From the NCBI GenBank assembly GCA_905479065.1, contig CAJQLB010000027.1, positions 1-64,000 of the forward strand: a stretch of 64,000 bases of DNA. The letters are read 5' to 3'. The notes under the pieces are model-generated. The model searched no databases, was not told the origin of the DNA, and saw nothing but the letters and a program-made list of their open reading frames with translations. Shown here piece by piece: positions 53,161 to 61,675 of this stretch (positions are counted from its first letter, which is position 1; each line of letters begins with the position of its first letter). The translations under genes and the position numbers were made by a program. Origin of the DNA: an uncultured Flavobacteriaceae bacterium (GTDB lineage Bacteria > Bacteroidota > Bacteroidia > Flavobacteriales > Flavobacteriaceae).

Positions 53161-54090
53161 ATGAGCAAATTATTGATTGTTGGAACAGTGGCCTTTGACG
53201 CTATTGAAACGCCATTTGGTAAAACCGATAAAATTTTAGGAGGAGCGGCAACATTTATAGGGTTAGCAGCCTCACAATTTAATTTAGATGCAGCGATTGT
53301 CTCGGTCGTTGGTGGTGATTTTCCAGATGAATATTTAGAGTTACTCGCAAATAAAGATATTGATATTTCAGGCATTGAAGTCGTTAAGGAAGGAAAAACG
53401 TTTTTTTGGAGTGGTCTTTATCACAACGACATGAACTCTCGTGATACGCTTGCAACAGAACTAAATGTCTTGGCAGATTTTAATCCTGTAGTGCCAAAAG
53501 GCTATCAGGATTCGGATGTGGTCATGTTAGGAAACTTGCATCCTCTGGTGCAATCAAGTGTTTTAAGTCAAATGACCAAAAAACCAAAGCTAGTAATTTT
53601 AGACACCATGAACTTCTGGATGGACAATGCTCTTGATGAGCTCCACGAGGTTATCAAAAAAGTGGATGTTATTACTATAAATGATGAGGAGGCTAGGCAG
53701 CTCACGAACGAATATTCACTCGTTGTTGCCGCAAGAAAAATTCATCAAATGGGACCAAAATATGTCGTTATCAAAAAAGGAGAACACGGTGCCTTATTGT
53801 TTCATGAAGACAATGTTTTTTTCGCTCCAGCGTTACCACTAGAGGAAGTTTTTGACCCTACTGGAGCTGGTGATACATTTGCGGGCGGTTTTGCGGGATT
53901 TCTATCTAAAGCACAAGACATTTCTTTTGAAAGCATGAAAAATGCAGTCATCTATGGGTCAACTTTAGCATCATTTTGCGTTGAGAAATTTGGCACTGAA
54001 CGTATGAAGAATCTCCATGAAAATGATATTCAAAAACGTTTGCAAGAGTTTAGAAATTTAACGCAATTTGATATAGAATTATCATCATAA
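53161..54090 (+). CDS. PfkB-family sugar/nucleoside kinase
   Basis: 309 residues from ATG 53161 (MSKLLIVGTVAFD); the frame is open from a TTG at 53113, rejected. PfkB signature 1 is recognisable around GGAATFIGLAASQF, and signature 2 with the catalytic Asp is DPTGAGDTFAGGFAGFL. It phosphorylates a sugar or nucleoside (adenosine and ribokinase-like members share these motifs); substrate not predicted. It lies between the RNase H gene and the PurF-like gene. Confidence 0.88.
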   Translation: MSKLLIVGTVAFDAIETPFGKTDKILGGAATFIGLAASQFNLDAAIVSVVGGDFPDEYLELLANKDIDISGIEVVKEGKTFFWSGLYHNDMNSRDTLATELNVLADFNPVVPKGYQDSDVVMLGNLHPLVQSSVLSQMTKKPKLVILDTMNFWMDNALDELHEVIKKVDVITINDEEARQLTNEYSLVVAARKIHQMGPKYVVIKKGEHGALLFHEDNVFFAPALPLEEVFDPTGAGDTFAGGFAGFLSKAQDISFESMKNAVIYGSTLASFCVEKFGTERMKNLHENDIQKRLQEFRNLTQFDIELSS

Positions 54091-54137
54091 ATGTGGTCAA
54101 TATGGACTGCCTTTTTTAATAAACACCAACTATAATA

Positions 54138-56036
54138 ATGAGTGACGCTCTTAAACACGAATGTGGCATTGCTTTTATAAGGCTTTTAAAACCTCTCAGT
54201 TACTACAAAAATAAATATGGCACGGCCTTTTATGGTGTGAATAAAATGTATCTGATGATGGAAAAACAGCACAATCGTGGTCAAGACGGTGCTGGCTTTG
54301 CAAGTATTAAACTTGATACTGCTCCAGGAGAACGTTATATAAGTCGTGTTCGCTCTGTTGCTCAACAACCTATACAAGACATCTTTGCACAAATTAATGA
54401 ACGTATTAACAAGGAATTTCTTGAACATCCAGAATACACCTCTAATGTTGACTTACAGAAAAAACACATCCCATATATTGGTGAGTTACTTCTTGGTCAT
54501 GTTCGTTACGGAACATTTGGTAAAAACAGTGTAGAAAGTGTTCATCCTTTTTTGAGACAAAATAATTGGATGCACCGAAATTTAATTCTTGCTGGCAACT
54601 TTAATATGACTAACGTTAAGGAATTATTTGAGAACATTGTTGAACTTGGACAACATCCAAAAGAATATACTGACACCATCACTATTATGGAAAAAATAGG
54701 CCATTTTCTAGATGATGCGGTCAGTAAAATTTACAAAGATTTAAAGAAAGAAGGTTACAGCAAAAGAGAGTCTTCACCCCTTATTGCAGAACGATTAAAG
54801 GTTGCTAAAATTTTACGTAAAGCAGCAAAAAACTGGGATGGTGGTTATGCTATGGCTGGAATGATTGGTCATGGTGACTCATTTGTTCTAAGAGATCCTG
54901 CCGGAATAAGACCCACCTATTATTATAAAGACGATGAAATTGTCGTGGTTGCTTCAGAACGACCGGTTATTCAAACCGTATTTAATGTTGCCTTTGATGA
55001 CGTAAAAGAATTAGACCCAGGTCATGCAATAATTACAAAAAAATCAGGTCAGGTTTCTATCAAACGAATATTACGTCCTTTAGAAAGAAAAGCTTGCTCA
55101 TTTGAACGTATTTATTTTTCAAGAGGTTCTGATGCAGAAATTTACAAAGAGAGAAAATTACTCGGAAAATTGATTATGCCTAAAGTCTTAAAAAGTATTG
55201 ACTATGACATAATGAATTCTGTATTTTCCTTTATTCCAAATACTGCTGAAACATCCTTCTTTGGCATGATCGAAACGGTTGAGGATTTTTTGAATAAGAA
55301 AAAAACAGAAGCAATCTTAAAAGGAAAAAGATCTTTGTCTCCAGAAAAAGTCACAGAAGTCCTTTCACAAAGACCAAGAATTGAAAAGATTGCCATTAAA
55401 GATGTGAAACTTCGAACTTTCATAACTGAAGATAGCAGTCGAGATGACTTGGTGGCCCATGTCTATGACATCACTTATGGTGTTATAAAACCTACTGATA
55501 ATTTGGTGATCATTGATGACAGTATTGTAAGAGGAACTACATTAAAAATGAGTATTCTAAAAATGCTTGACCGCTTAAATCCGAAAAAAATAATAGTTGT
55601 TTCATCGGCACCACAAATTCGATATCCAGATTGTTACGGTATTGATATGGCAAATTTAGAAAGTTTGGTTGCCTTTCGAGCTGCTTTAGCATTGCTAAAG
55701 GATGTAGGTAACTATGGTATCGTTGACAATGTTTATAAAAAGTGTAAGGCACAAATAAATCTAGTTGACTCGGAAGTTCAAAACTTTGTGAAAGAATTAT
55801 ATGAACCATTTACTGATGATGAAATTTCAGATAAAATCGCCGTACTTTTAAGTAATGAAACTATAAAAGCAGAAGTAAAAATTATCTTCCAAACTGTTTC
55901 AAATCTGCACAAGGCGTGTCCAAAAAATTTAGGAGACTGGTATTTTACAGGCGACTATCCAACCTCCGGAGGGAATCGAGTTGTAAACCGCGCATTTATC
56001 AATTTTTACGAAGGAAACAAAGAGCGCGCATATTAA
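54138..56036 (+). CDS. Amidophosphoribosyltransferase-like (long PurF-type) enzyme
   Basis: 632 residues, longer than the usual ~500 of PurF. An N-terminal glutamine amidotransferase: Cys at residue 9 (KHECGIAF), RGQDGAGF, GHVRYGTFG, AGNFNMTN and RDPAGIRP; then a type I phosphoribosyltransferase with the PRPP loop NLVIIDDSIVRGTTL and IRYPDCYGID. The motifs differ from canonical PurF (RGQESAG, HNGNL), and an insertion lies between domains. If it works like PurF it makes phosphoribosylamine from PRPP and glutamine; the 8-residue leader before Cys would need removal. A second, canonical purF is possible elsewhere. Confidence 0.8.
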   Translation: MSDALKHECGIAFIRLLKPLSYYKNKYGTAFYGVNKMYLMMEKQHNRGQDGAGFASIKLDTAPGERYISRVRSVAQQPIQDIFAQINERINKEFLEHPEYTSNVDLQKKHIPYIGELLLGHVRYGTFGKNSVESVHPFLRQNNWMHRNLILAGNFNMTNVKELFENIVELGQHPKEYTDTITIMEKIGHFLDDAVSKIYKDLKKEGYSKRESSPLIAERLKVAKILRKAAKNWDGGYAMAGMIGHGDSFVLRDPAGIRPTYYYKDDEIVVVASERPVIQTVFNVAFDDVKELDPGHAIITKKSGQVSIKRILRPLERKACSFERIYFSRGSDAEIYKERKLLGKLIMPKVLKSIDYDIMNSVFSFIPNTAETSFFGMIETVEDFLNKKKTEAILKGKRSLSPEKVTEVLSQRPRIEKIAIKDVKLRTFITEDSSRDDLVAHVYDITYGVIKPTDNLVIIDDSIVRGTTLKMSILKMLDRLNPKKIIVVSSAPQIRYPDCYGIDMANLESLVAFRAALALLKDVGNYGIVDNVYKKCKAQINLVDSEVQNFVKELYEPFTDDEISDKIAVLLSNETIKAEVKIIFQTVSNLHKACPKNLGDWYFTGDYPTSGGNRVVNRAFINFYEGNKERAY

Positions 56037-56137
56037 CGAAATTATTAGGATTTCATCATTTAATCTATGAAATGAGTCTTTTAAACTAAAAAAGATGCAG
56101 TTCATCTAATATTTATTCTCTTCTTTTAAAATAAATA

Positions 56138-56145
56138 TACTTTAG
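56138..56145 (+). promoter_or_regulatory. -7 box of small RNA copy 1
   Basis: TACTTTAG, one mismatch from TAnnTTTG, 3 bp before the start of the repeated unit. It lies at exactly the same offset (248 bp) as the box of copy 2. Confidence 0.4.
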
Positions 56146-56148
56146 TGT

Positions 56149-56222
56149 CACCATAACATAAGTAGGTTAAGTTCATGGTAGATTTGGGGCAAAAAAAGGT
56201 GAACATCTGTTCGCCTTTTTTT
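56149..56222 (+). ncRNA. Candidate structured small RNA, copy 1
   Basis: 74 nt nearly identical to 56397-56468. 5' stem: ACCATAAC (56150-56157) pairs with GTT-ATGGT (56171-56179) leaving C56174 bulged; loop of 13 nt. Linker with TTTGGGGC and A7, then a terminator hairpin GGTGAACA/TGTTCGCC and T7. It lies 112 bp after the PurF-like stop, so it could also be the 3' end of that mRNA, but the own -7 box and the second copy favour an independent RNA. Confidence 0.65.
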
Positions 56223-56385
56223 ATGTACTAAACTTTGTCTCAATAATTTAGTTCATTTTCTCATAATTAATATGTACTCAATTTTCGACTTCTTTTCTAA
56301 ATTAATAGCAAGATGATGATTTCTCTGTTAGACTAATATATGGGCATTTTATCTAATAAATTTAATATTTAAGTCTCTACTCCAT

Positions 56386-56393
56386 TATATTTG
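56386..56393 (+). promoter_or_regulatory. -7 box of small RNA copy 2
   Basis: TATATTTG, an exact TAnnTTTG match, 3 bp before the repeated unit. Confidence 0.5.
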
Positions 56394-56396
56394 AAT

Positions 56397-56468
56397 CACC
56401 ATAACATAAGTAGGTTAAGTTTATGGTAGATTTGGGGCAAAAAAGGTGAACATCTGTTCACCTTTTTT
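56397..56468 (+). ncRNA. Candidate structured small RNA, copy 2
   Basis: 72 nt. Differs from copy 1 by C to T at the bulged stem position (56422), one A less in the A run, G to A in the terminator stem (56460; U-G becomes U-A, pairing kept) and one T less in the tail. The same two-stem fold is possible. Its terminator also faces the sodA gene on the minus strand and may serve it. No homologous unit is visible elsewhere in this window. Confidence 0.65.
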
Positions 56469-56486
56469 ATTTGCATAATTGTTAAA

Positions 56487-57095
56487 TTATTTCAATGATT
56501 CATAACGACGCTCTACTTCGTTCCAATTAATCACTTTGAAAAAAGCTTCAATATAATCAGGGCGTCTATTTTGATAGTTGAGGTAATAGGCGTGTTCCCA
56601 AACATCTAAACCCATTATAGGCGTTCCTCCACAAGAAACACCCGGCATTAATGGGTTGTCTTGATTTGGTGTAGAACAGACCTCTACTTTTCCTCCTTTG
56701 TGTACACACAACCAAGCCCAACCAGAGCCGAACTGAGTAGCGGCTGCTTTGCTAAAAACAGCCTTAAAATTATCAACGGTATCATACGCATCAATGATTG
56801 CATCCTTCAAAGCCCCAGAAAGGTAACCTTTATCTTCTGGGTTCATAATTTCCCAAAACAAGCTGTGATTGTAAAACCCACCACCATTATTTCTCACGCC
56901 AGAATTATTCATATCAAGGTTCGTTAGTAGTTCATTGATTGATTTACCTTCTAGATCCGTTCCCTCAATTGCAGCATTTAATTTAGCTGTGTACCCATTG
57001 TGATGTTTTGAATAATGTATTTCCATTGTTCTTGCATCAATGTGAGGTTCTAAAGCATCGTATGCGAAATTTAATTTTGGTAATTCAAAAGCCAT
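56487..57095 (-). CDS. Fe/Mn superoxide dismutase
   Basis: 202 residues. Metal ligands: [14 protein letters not shown] (first His), [11 protein letters not shown] (second His), and [19 protein letters not shown] (Asp and His). It dismutates superoxide in the cytoplasm. Iron versus manganese preference cannot be called by eye. A -7 box lies upstream at 57125-57132, and downstream is the terminator of small RNA copy 2. Confidence 0.95.
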   Translation of the reverse strand: MAFELPKLNFAYDALEPHIDARTMEIHYSKHHNGYTAKLNAAIEGTDLEGKSINELLTNLDMNNSGVRNNGGGFYNHSLFWEIMNPEDKGYLSGALKDAIIDAYDTVDNFKAVFSKAAATQFGSGWAWLCVHKGGKVEVCSTPNQDNPLMPGVSCGGTPIMGLDVWEHAYYLNYQNRRPDYIEAFFKVINWNEVERRYESLK

Positions 57096-57124
57096 AATAA
57101 TTTATTTTTAAATTTTATTTAAAT

Positions 57125-57132
57125 CAAATTTA
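57125..57132 (-). promoter_or_regulatory. -7 box of superoxide dismutase gene
   Basis: TAAATTTG on the minus strand, 30 bp before the ATG; a TTG (57158-57156) lies 23 bp upstream, a little farther than ideal. Confidence 0.45.
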
Positions 57133-57201
57133 CAATAAAGGATAATTAAATATCTCAATAAGTTATTAAGATTACTTATTTTGGTATAAAAATTTTCTTT
57201 C

Positions 57202-60200
57202 TTGAATTCGTCCTCTTTTTACATCTATAATGCCTCGGCCGGTAGCGGTAAAACCTACTCTTTAGTCAAAGCATATTTAAAGTTATTAATTCAATCTCCA
57301 AAAGCAGATTTTTTTAAACATATTTTAGCAATTACTTTTACTAATAAGGCTGTTGCTGAAATGAAAGTGCGAATTATTGAAACCTTAAAAGAGTTCTCAG
57401 ATTCAACAATGTGTCATGGCAACGGAAGTATGTTTGAAGAAATTCGTAAGGACTTAAATTTACCTTCTAAAACGTTACAAAAAAAGTCACAAAAGATTCT
57501 TTTCAATATTTTAAAAAACTATGGTGCTTTTGATATTTCTACCATTGATAAATTCACACAAAAACTGATAAGAACATTTGCCTTTGATTTAAAATTACCC
57601 TTAAATTTTGAAGTGGAGTTAGATACTGAATCCTTATTATTTAAATCTGTTGATAATTTAATTTCTAAAGCTGGAACAGACAACGAACTCACAAAATTAC
57701 TTATTGATTTTGCTATTGAAAAAATAGAAGACAACCGAAGTTGGGACGTTTCATATGACTTTAATAACATATCCAAGCTTCTAGTGAACGAAAATGATAT
57801 TCCTTTCCTAAACGTTTTAAAAAATAAAACTCTTGATGATTTCAAAGCACTTAAAAACTCTCTCAATAAACGCTCATCATTTATTGAAAAACAAATTAAA
57901 GAAACAGCTTTATCTGCACTAAGTTTAATTACAAACAATGGTTTAGAATATTCAAATTTTAGCAGGCAAACTTTACCAAAACATTTTATTAAAGCATCTC
58001 AATTAGATATTAATAACTTGTACAGTAACAAACTACAAGAAAATCTTGAACAACAATCAAGCATTTATAACAAAACCTTAGATGAGCGCTTAAAAAAACT
58101 TATTGACCTTATTTTACCCAAACTAAAAACACAGTATTTAATATTAAAAACACTAATTTATCAATATAAATTCATCTCAAACTGCTACAAAAACTGTACG
58201 CCTTTATCGGTATTAAACCTCATAAATAACGAATTATTGTCAATCAAAATTGATGAAAATAAATTGTTGATTTCAGAATTTAATTCAATAGTTAGTGATC
58301 AAATAAAAAGTCAACCTGTCCCCTTCATATACGAGCGAATTGGAGAAAAATTTAAACATTACTTTATTGACGAGTTTCAAGACACTTCAGAAATGCAGTG
58401 GACTAATCTGATTCCGTTAATAGATAATGCTCTTTCAAGTGAAAACGCTAGTTTAATGATTGTTGGAGATGCAAAACAAGCCATTTACCGGTGGCGCGGT
58501 GGAAAAGCCAATCAATTCATTAATTTATTCAACAACTCGGATAACCCTTTTAATATTGACTCTGAAATCAAATCACTCGATACAAACTATCGAAGCTCTA
58601 AGGCGATCATAGAATTTAATAATTCATTTTTTCGCTTTTGTTCAAATCATGCGTTTTTAGACAATAGTCACAAGGAATTATACCATAACAGTGAACAAAA
58701 GACAAATTCAAAGAAGCAAGGATTTGTCAATTTGTCTTTTTTAAATGTTTCAGATTTCTCCATTAATGATGTGTACCCTCAAAAGGTGTTGGATCAAATA
58801 CACAACTGCATAAACCTTGGCTACAAACTCAGTGATATTTGCGTTTTAGTGAGAAAATCAAAGGAGGGAGTTGCTATCGCTAATTTTCTAAGCGATCGAG
58901 ATATTAATATAATTTCATCTGAAACTCTCGCGGTTGAGAGATCTCTAGAAGTTTGTTTCATTGTGTCAACACTGCGTTATTTAATGAATCACTATGACGA
59001 TCAGTCAAAACTAGAAATGCTCATTTATTTAGTAGACAAACTAGAGGTCCCAAACAAACATGACTTCATCTCTCATCATATAAGACTAAATCAAGATGGC
59101 TTTTTTAAAGCTCTGAGCTGTTATAACATTTTATTTGATGCACACGAATCTGTTCAACTCCCCATATACGAGTTAATTGAAAGTATTATTTATCAATTTT
59201 CCCTCACAACATCCTCTGACGCTTACATTCAGTTCTTTCTAAATTTCACTTTTAAATTTTCAAGTAGCCACTCTAGTAACATAACAGATTTTCTGCAGTA
59301 TTATGATCGTAAAAAAGACCGGTTAAAAATAAACTCGCCTGAAGGAATAAATGCAATTCAAATTATGACGATTCATAAATCAAAAGGATTGGAATTTCCA
59401 ATTGTTATCTTTCCTTATGCCGATTTGAATATTTATGAGGAAATTGATCCGAAAATTTGGTTTTCACTTGATGACGATGACTATTGTGGTTTTTCTCATA
59501 CTCTATTAAGTTACAATAAAGATATGGCCGAATTTGGAGAGCAAGGTCTAGAAATAGATTACATACATAAAACTGAGTTAGAATTGGATAGCTTAAATTT
59601 ACTTTACGTTGCACTCACGAGAGCTGTTGAAAAACTCTACATAGTTAGCGGTGTTCACTACGACTCCAAAAAAAATATTGCCATAAAAAACAATCGGTTT
59701 TCGGGATTATTCATGAATTATTTAAAAGATCTTAATCTTTGGAGAGACGAGCAATTAGACTATAGCTTTGGAAAAAATGATAACGTGATCCCAAAAAAGG
59801 ATTCTGAAAAGAATACTTATCATCAACAACTTTTTATCTCAATTCCAAGAAAGGAACACCAAATTAATATTTTGACAAAATCAGGATTGCTTTGGGATAC
59901 CTCACAAAAAAAAGCAATTGAAAAAGGAAATCTAATTCATGATGTCATGTCTCATATTAAAACTCAAAAAGATATTTCTTTTGCACTGAGTTCTATGCTT
60001 GACACAGGGATTATAAACAACAATCAAAAAAACAAATTATCAAAGGTTGTTATGTCTATCGTTACGCATCCCAAATTAAAATCATACTACTCTGAAAAGA
60101 ATACTGTGTTTAATGAACGTGACATCATTACTTCAACTGGACTTAATTTAAGGCCCGATCGATTAGTGTTTACGAACAAACAAGAGGTGACAATAATTGA

Positions 60201-60339
60201 TTACAAATCGGGTGTACAACAAAAACAGCATGAGGCACAACTACAAACATATCAAAACGCTCTTGAAGACATGGGTTTTAATGTTTACAACAAGCTTCTG
60301 GTTTACATAAATGACACGATTGAAATAAAAGAAGTTTAA
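57202..60339 (+). CDS. AddA/RecB-like UvrD helicase with C-terminal nuclease
   Basis: 1045 residues, starting at TTG: an in-frame TAA lies 13 bp upstream, and the first in-frame ATG is beyond the Walker A motif. Walker A NASAGSGKTYSLVKAYL (residues 9-18), motif Ia ITFTNKAVAEMK, Walker B DEFQDTSEMQW, motif III GDAKQAIYRWRGG, motif V IHKSKGLEFPIVIFP, motif VI LLYVALTRAVEKLYIV, and a PD-(D/E)XK-type nuclease near the end (LRPDRLVF, then IIDYKSG and QLQTYQ). Processes DNA ends for RecA loading. The AddB-like gene lies 2.8 kb downstream. Confidence 0.9.
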   Translation: MNSSSFYIYNASAGSGKTYSLVKAYLKLLIQSPKADFFKHILAITFTNKAVAEMKVRIIETLKEFSDSTMCHGNGSMFEEIRKDLNLPSKTLQKKSQKILFNILKNYGAFDISTIDKFTQKLIRTFAFDLKLPLNFEVELDTESLLFKSVDNLISKAGTDNELTKLLIDFAIEKIEDNRSWDVSYDFNNISKLLVNENDIPFLNVLKNKTLDDFKALKNSLNKRSSFIEKQIKETALSALSLITNNGLEYSNFSRQTLPKHFIKASQLDINNLYSNKLQENLEQQSSIYNKTLDERLKKLIDLILPKLKTQYLILKTLIYQYKFISNCYKNCTPLSVLNLINNELLSIKIDENKLLISEFNSIVSDQIKSQPVPFIYERIGEKFKHYFIDEFQDTSEMQWTNLIPLIDNALSSENASLMIVGDAKQAIYRWRGGKANQFINLFNNSDNPFNIDSEIKSLDTNYRSSKAIIEFNNSFFRFCSNHAFLDNSHKELYHNSEQKTNSKKQGFVNLSFLNVSDFSINDVYPQKVLDQIHNCINLGYKLSDICVLVRKSKEGVAIANFLSDRDINIISSETLAVERSLEVCFIVSTLRYLMNHYDDQSKLEMLIYLVDKLEVPNKHDFISHHIRLNQDGFFKALSCYNILFDAHESVQLPIYELIESIIYQFSLTTSSDAYIQFFLNFTFKFSSSHSSNITDFLQYYDRKKDRLKINSPEGINAIQIMTIHKSKGLEFPIVIFPYADLNIYEEIDPKIWFSLDDDDYCGFSHTLLSYNKDMAEFGEQGLEIDYIHKTELELDSLNLLYVALTRAVEKLYIVSGVHYDSKKNIAIKNNRFSGLFMNYLKDLNLWRDEQLDYSFGKNDNVIPKKDSEKNTYHQQLFISIPRKEHQINILTKSGLLWDTSQKKAIEKGNLIHDVMSHIKTQKDISFALSSMLDTGIINNNQKNKLSKVVMSIVTHPKLKSYYSEKNTVFNERDIITSTGLNLRPDRLVFTNKQEVTIIDYKSGVQQKQHEAQLQTYQNALEDMGFNVYNKLLVYINDTIEIKEV

Positions 60340-60357
60340 CTTTGTAAAAAAATACAC

Positions 60358-61551
60358 ATGTACGGAAATCTTAAAACACACTTACAAAACGAAATAGAAT
60401 CTATAAAAGCTCAAGGGCTATTTAAAAAAGAACGAATCATTACCTCAGCTCAAGGTGCTGAAATTACATTAAGTTCTGGAGAAACAGTTTTGAATTTTTG
60501 CTCCAATAATTACTTGGGGCTTTCCAATCATCCTGAAGTTATTGAAGCCGCAAAAAACATAATGGATTCTCATGGCTTCGGAATGTCGTCAGTTCGATTC
60601 ATATGTGGTACTCAAGATATTCATAAAGAATTGGAAGAAAAAATAGCGCATTTTTATCAAACTGAAGATACAATTTTATACGCAGCAGCCTTTGATGCCA
60701 ATGGTGGAGTTTTTGAGCCTTTACTCAATAACGAAGATGCTATAATATCTGATTCTTTAAATCACGCTTCCATCATTGATGGAGTTAGACTTTGCAAAGC
60801 CTCGAGGTATCGTTATCAAAATAACGATATGATTGACCTTGAAAAGCAACTTATAAAAGCATCTGAAAACGGCGCTAGACATAAAATTATAGTAACAGAT
60901 GGTGTCTTTTCTATGGATGGGATCGTAGCGTCCTTAGATAAGATTTGTGACCTTGCAGAAAAGTATGATGCTTTAGTAATGATTGATGAATGCCATGCAG
61001 CGGGATTTATAGGTCAAACCGGTCGAGGAACTCTCGAAGAAAAAAATGTTATGGCCAGAATCGATATCATTACGGGTACTCTTGGTAAAGCTTTAGGAGG
61101 AGCAATGGGAGGTTACACTACCGGGAAAAAAGAAATCATTGAGCTTTTAAGACAGCGGTCAAGACCTTATTTATTTTCGAATTCATTAGCCCCAAGTATT
61201 GTTGGCGCTTCATTGAAGGTGTTTGATATACTAGAAAAGGATACTTCCCTTAGAGATCGCTTAGAATGGAATACCAATTACTTTAAAAAAGGTATCATAC
61301 AAGCAGGATTTGATGTTGTTGAAGGCAATTCAGCCATTGTACCTATCATGTTGTATGATGCAAAATTATCTCAAAATGCAGCAAATTTACTGCTTGATGA
61401 AGGTATTTATGTTATTGGGTTTTTCTTTCCAGTAGTACCAAAAGATCGGGCAAGAATAAGAGTACAATTATCTGCCGCTCATAACAAAACACAACTCGAT
61501 AAAGCAATTCAAGCCTTTATAAAAGTTGGAAAACAATTAAAAATTATTTAG
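60358..61551 (+). CDS. kbl: Glycine C-acetyltransferase (2-amino-3-ketobutyrate CoA ligase)
   Basis: 397 residues, alpha-oxoamine synthase of PLP fold type I. NFCSNNYLGLSNHPEV, DGVFSMDGIVASLDKI, MIDECHAAGFIGQTGRGTLE, and the PLP-binding lysine in GTLGKALGGAMGGY are all present. It interconverts 2-amino-3-oxobutyrate plus CoA with glycine plus acetyl-CoA in threonine breakdown. Threonine dehydrogenase is not adjacent. It is 18 bp after the helicase gene, so may be co-transcribed. Confidence 0.92.
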   Translation: MYGNLKTHLQNEIESIKAQGLFKKERIITSAQGAEITLSSGETVLNFCSNNYLGLSNHPEVIEAAKNIMDSHGFGMSSVRFICGTQDIHKELEEKIAHFYQTEDTILYAAAFDANGGVFEPLLNNEDAIISDSLNHASIIDGVRLCKASRYRYQNNDMIDLEKQLIKASENGARHKIIVTDGVFSMDGIVASLDKICDLAEKYDALVMIDECHAAGFIGQTGRGTLEEKNVMARIDIITGTLGKALGGAMGGYTTGKKEIIELLRQRSRPYLFSNSLAPSIVGASLKVFDILEKDTSLRDRLEWNTNYFKKGIIQAGFDVVEGNSAIVPIMLYDAKLSQNAANLLLDEGIYVIGFFFPVVPKDRARIRVQLSAAHNKTQLDKAIQAFIKVGKQLKII

Positions 61552-61610
61552 AATGCCTTTTAAATGCCCTTGTTTTTATCATAAAAAAAGCAATATTTTT
61601 TATATTAAAC

Positions 61611-61641
61611 TTTGTTAATAACATTTAACAACTTACTTTTG
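61611..61641 (+). promoter_or_regulatory. Consensus promoter of the ompA-type gene
   Basis: TTTG (61611-61614), exactly 19 bp, TACTTTTG (61634-61641). It is the best plus-strand Bacteroidetes promoter in the window, 34 bp before the ATG at 61676, fitting a highly expressed outer-membrane protein. Confidence 0.75.
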
Positions 61642-61675
61642 CCTTTAATTAACTTTTAAATTAAAATTTTTGAAT

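Larger units (their letters stand above)
56037..56486. other. Intergenic region with two small-RNA-like units
   Basis: 450 bp between the PurF-like gene and superoxide dismutase. It holds two near-identical units described separately (56149-56222 and 56397-56468), each preceded by a -7 box. The 174 bp between them is AT-rich with no gene seen. Confidence 0.75.

Noticed and set aside
56149-56468. The repeated units as a transposable element (MITE)
   Set aside because: No terminal inverted repeats or target duplications; each unit instead ends in a terminator and starts at a promoter distance.
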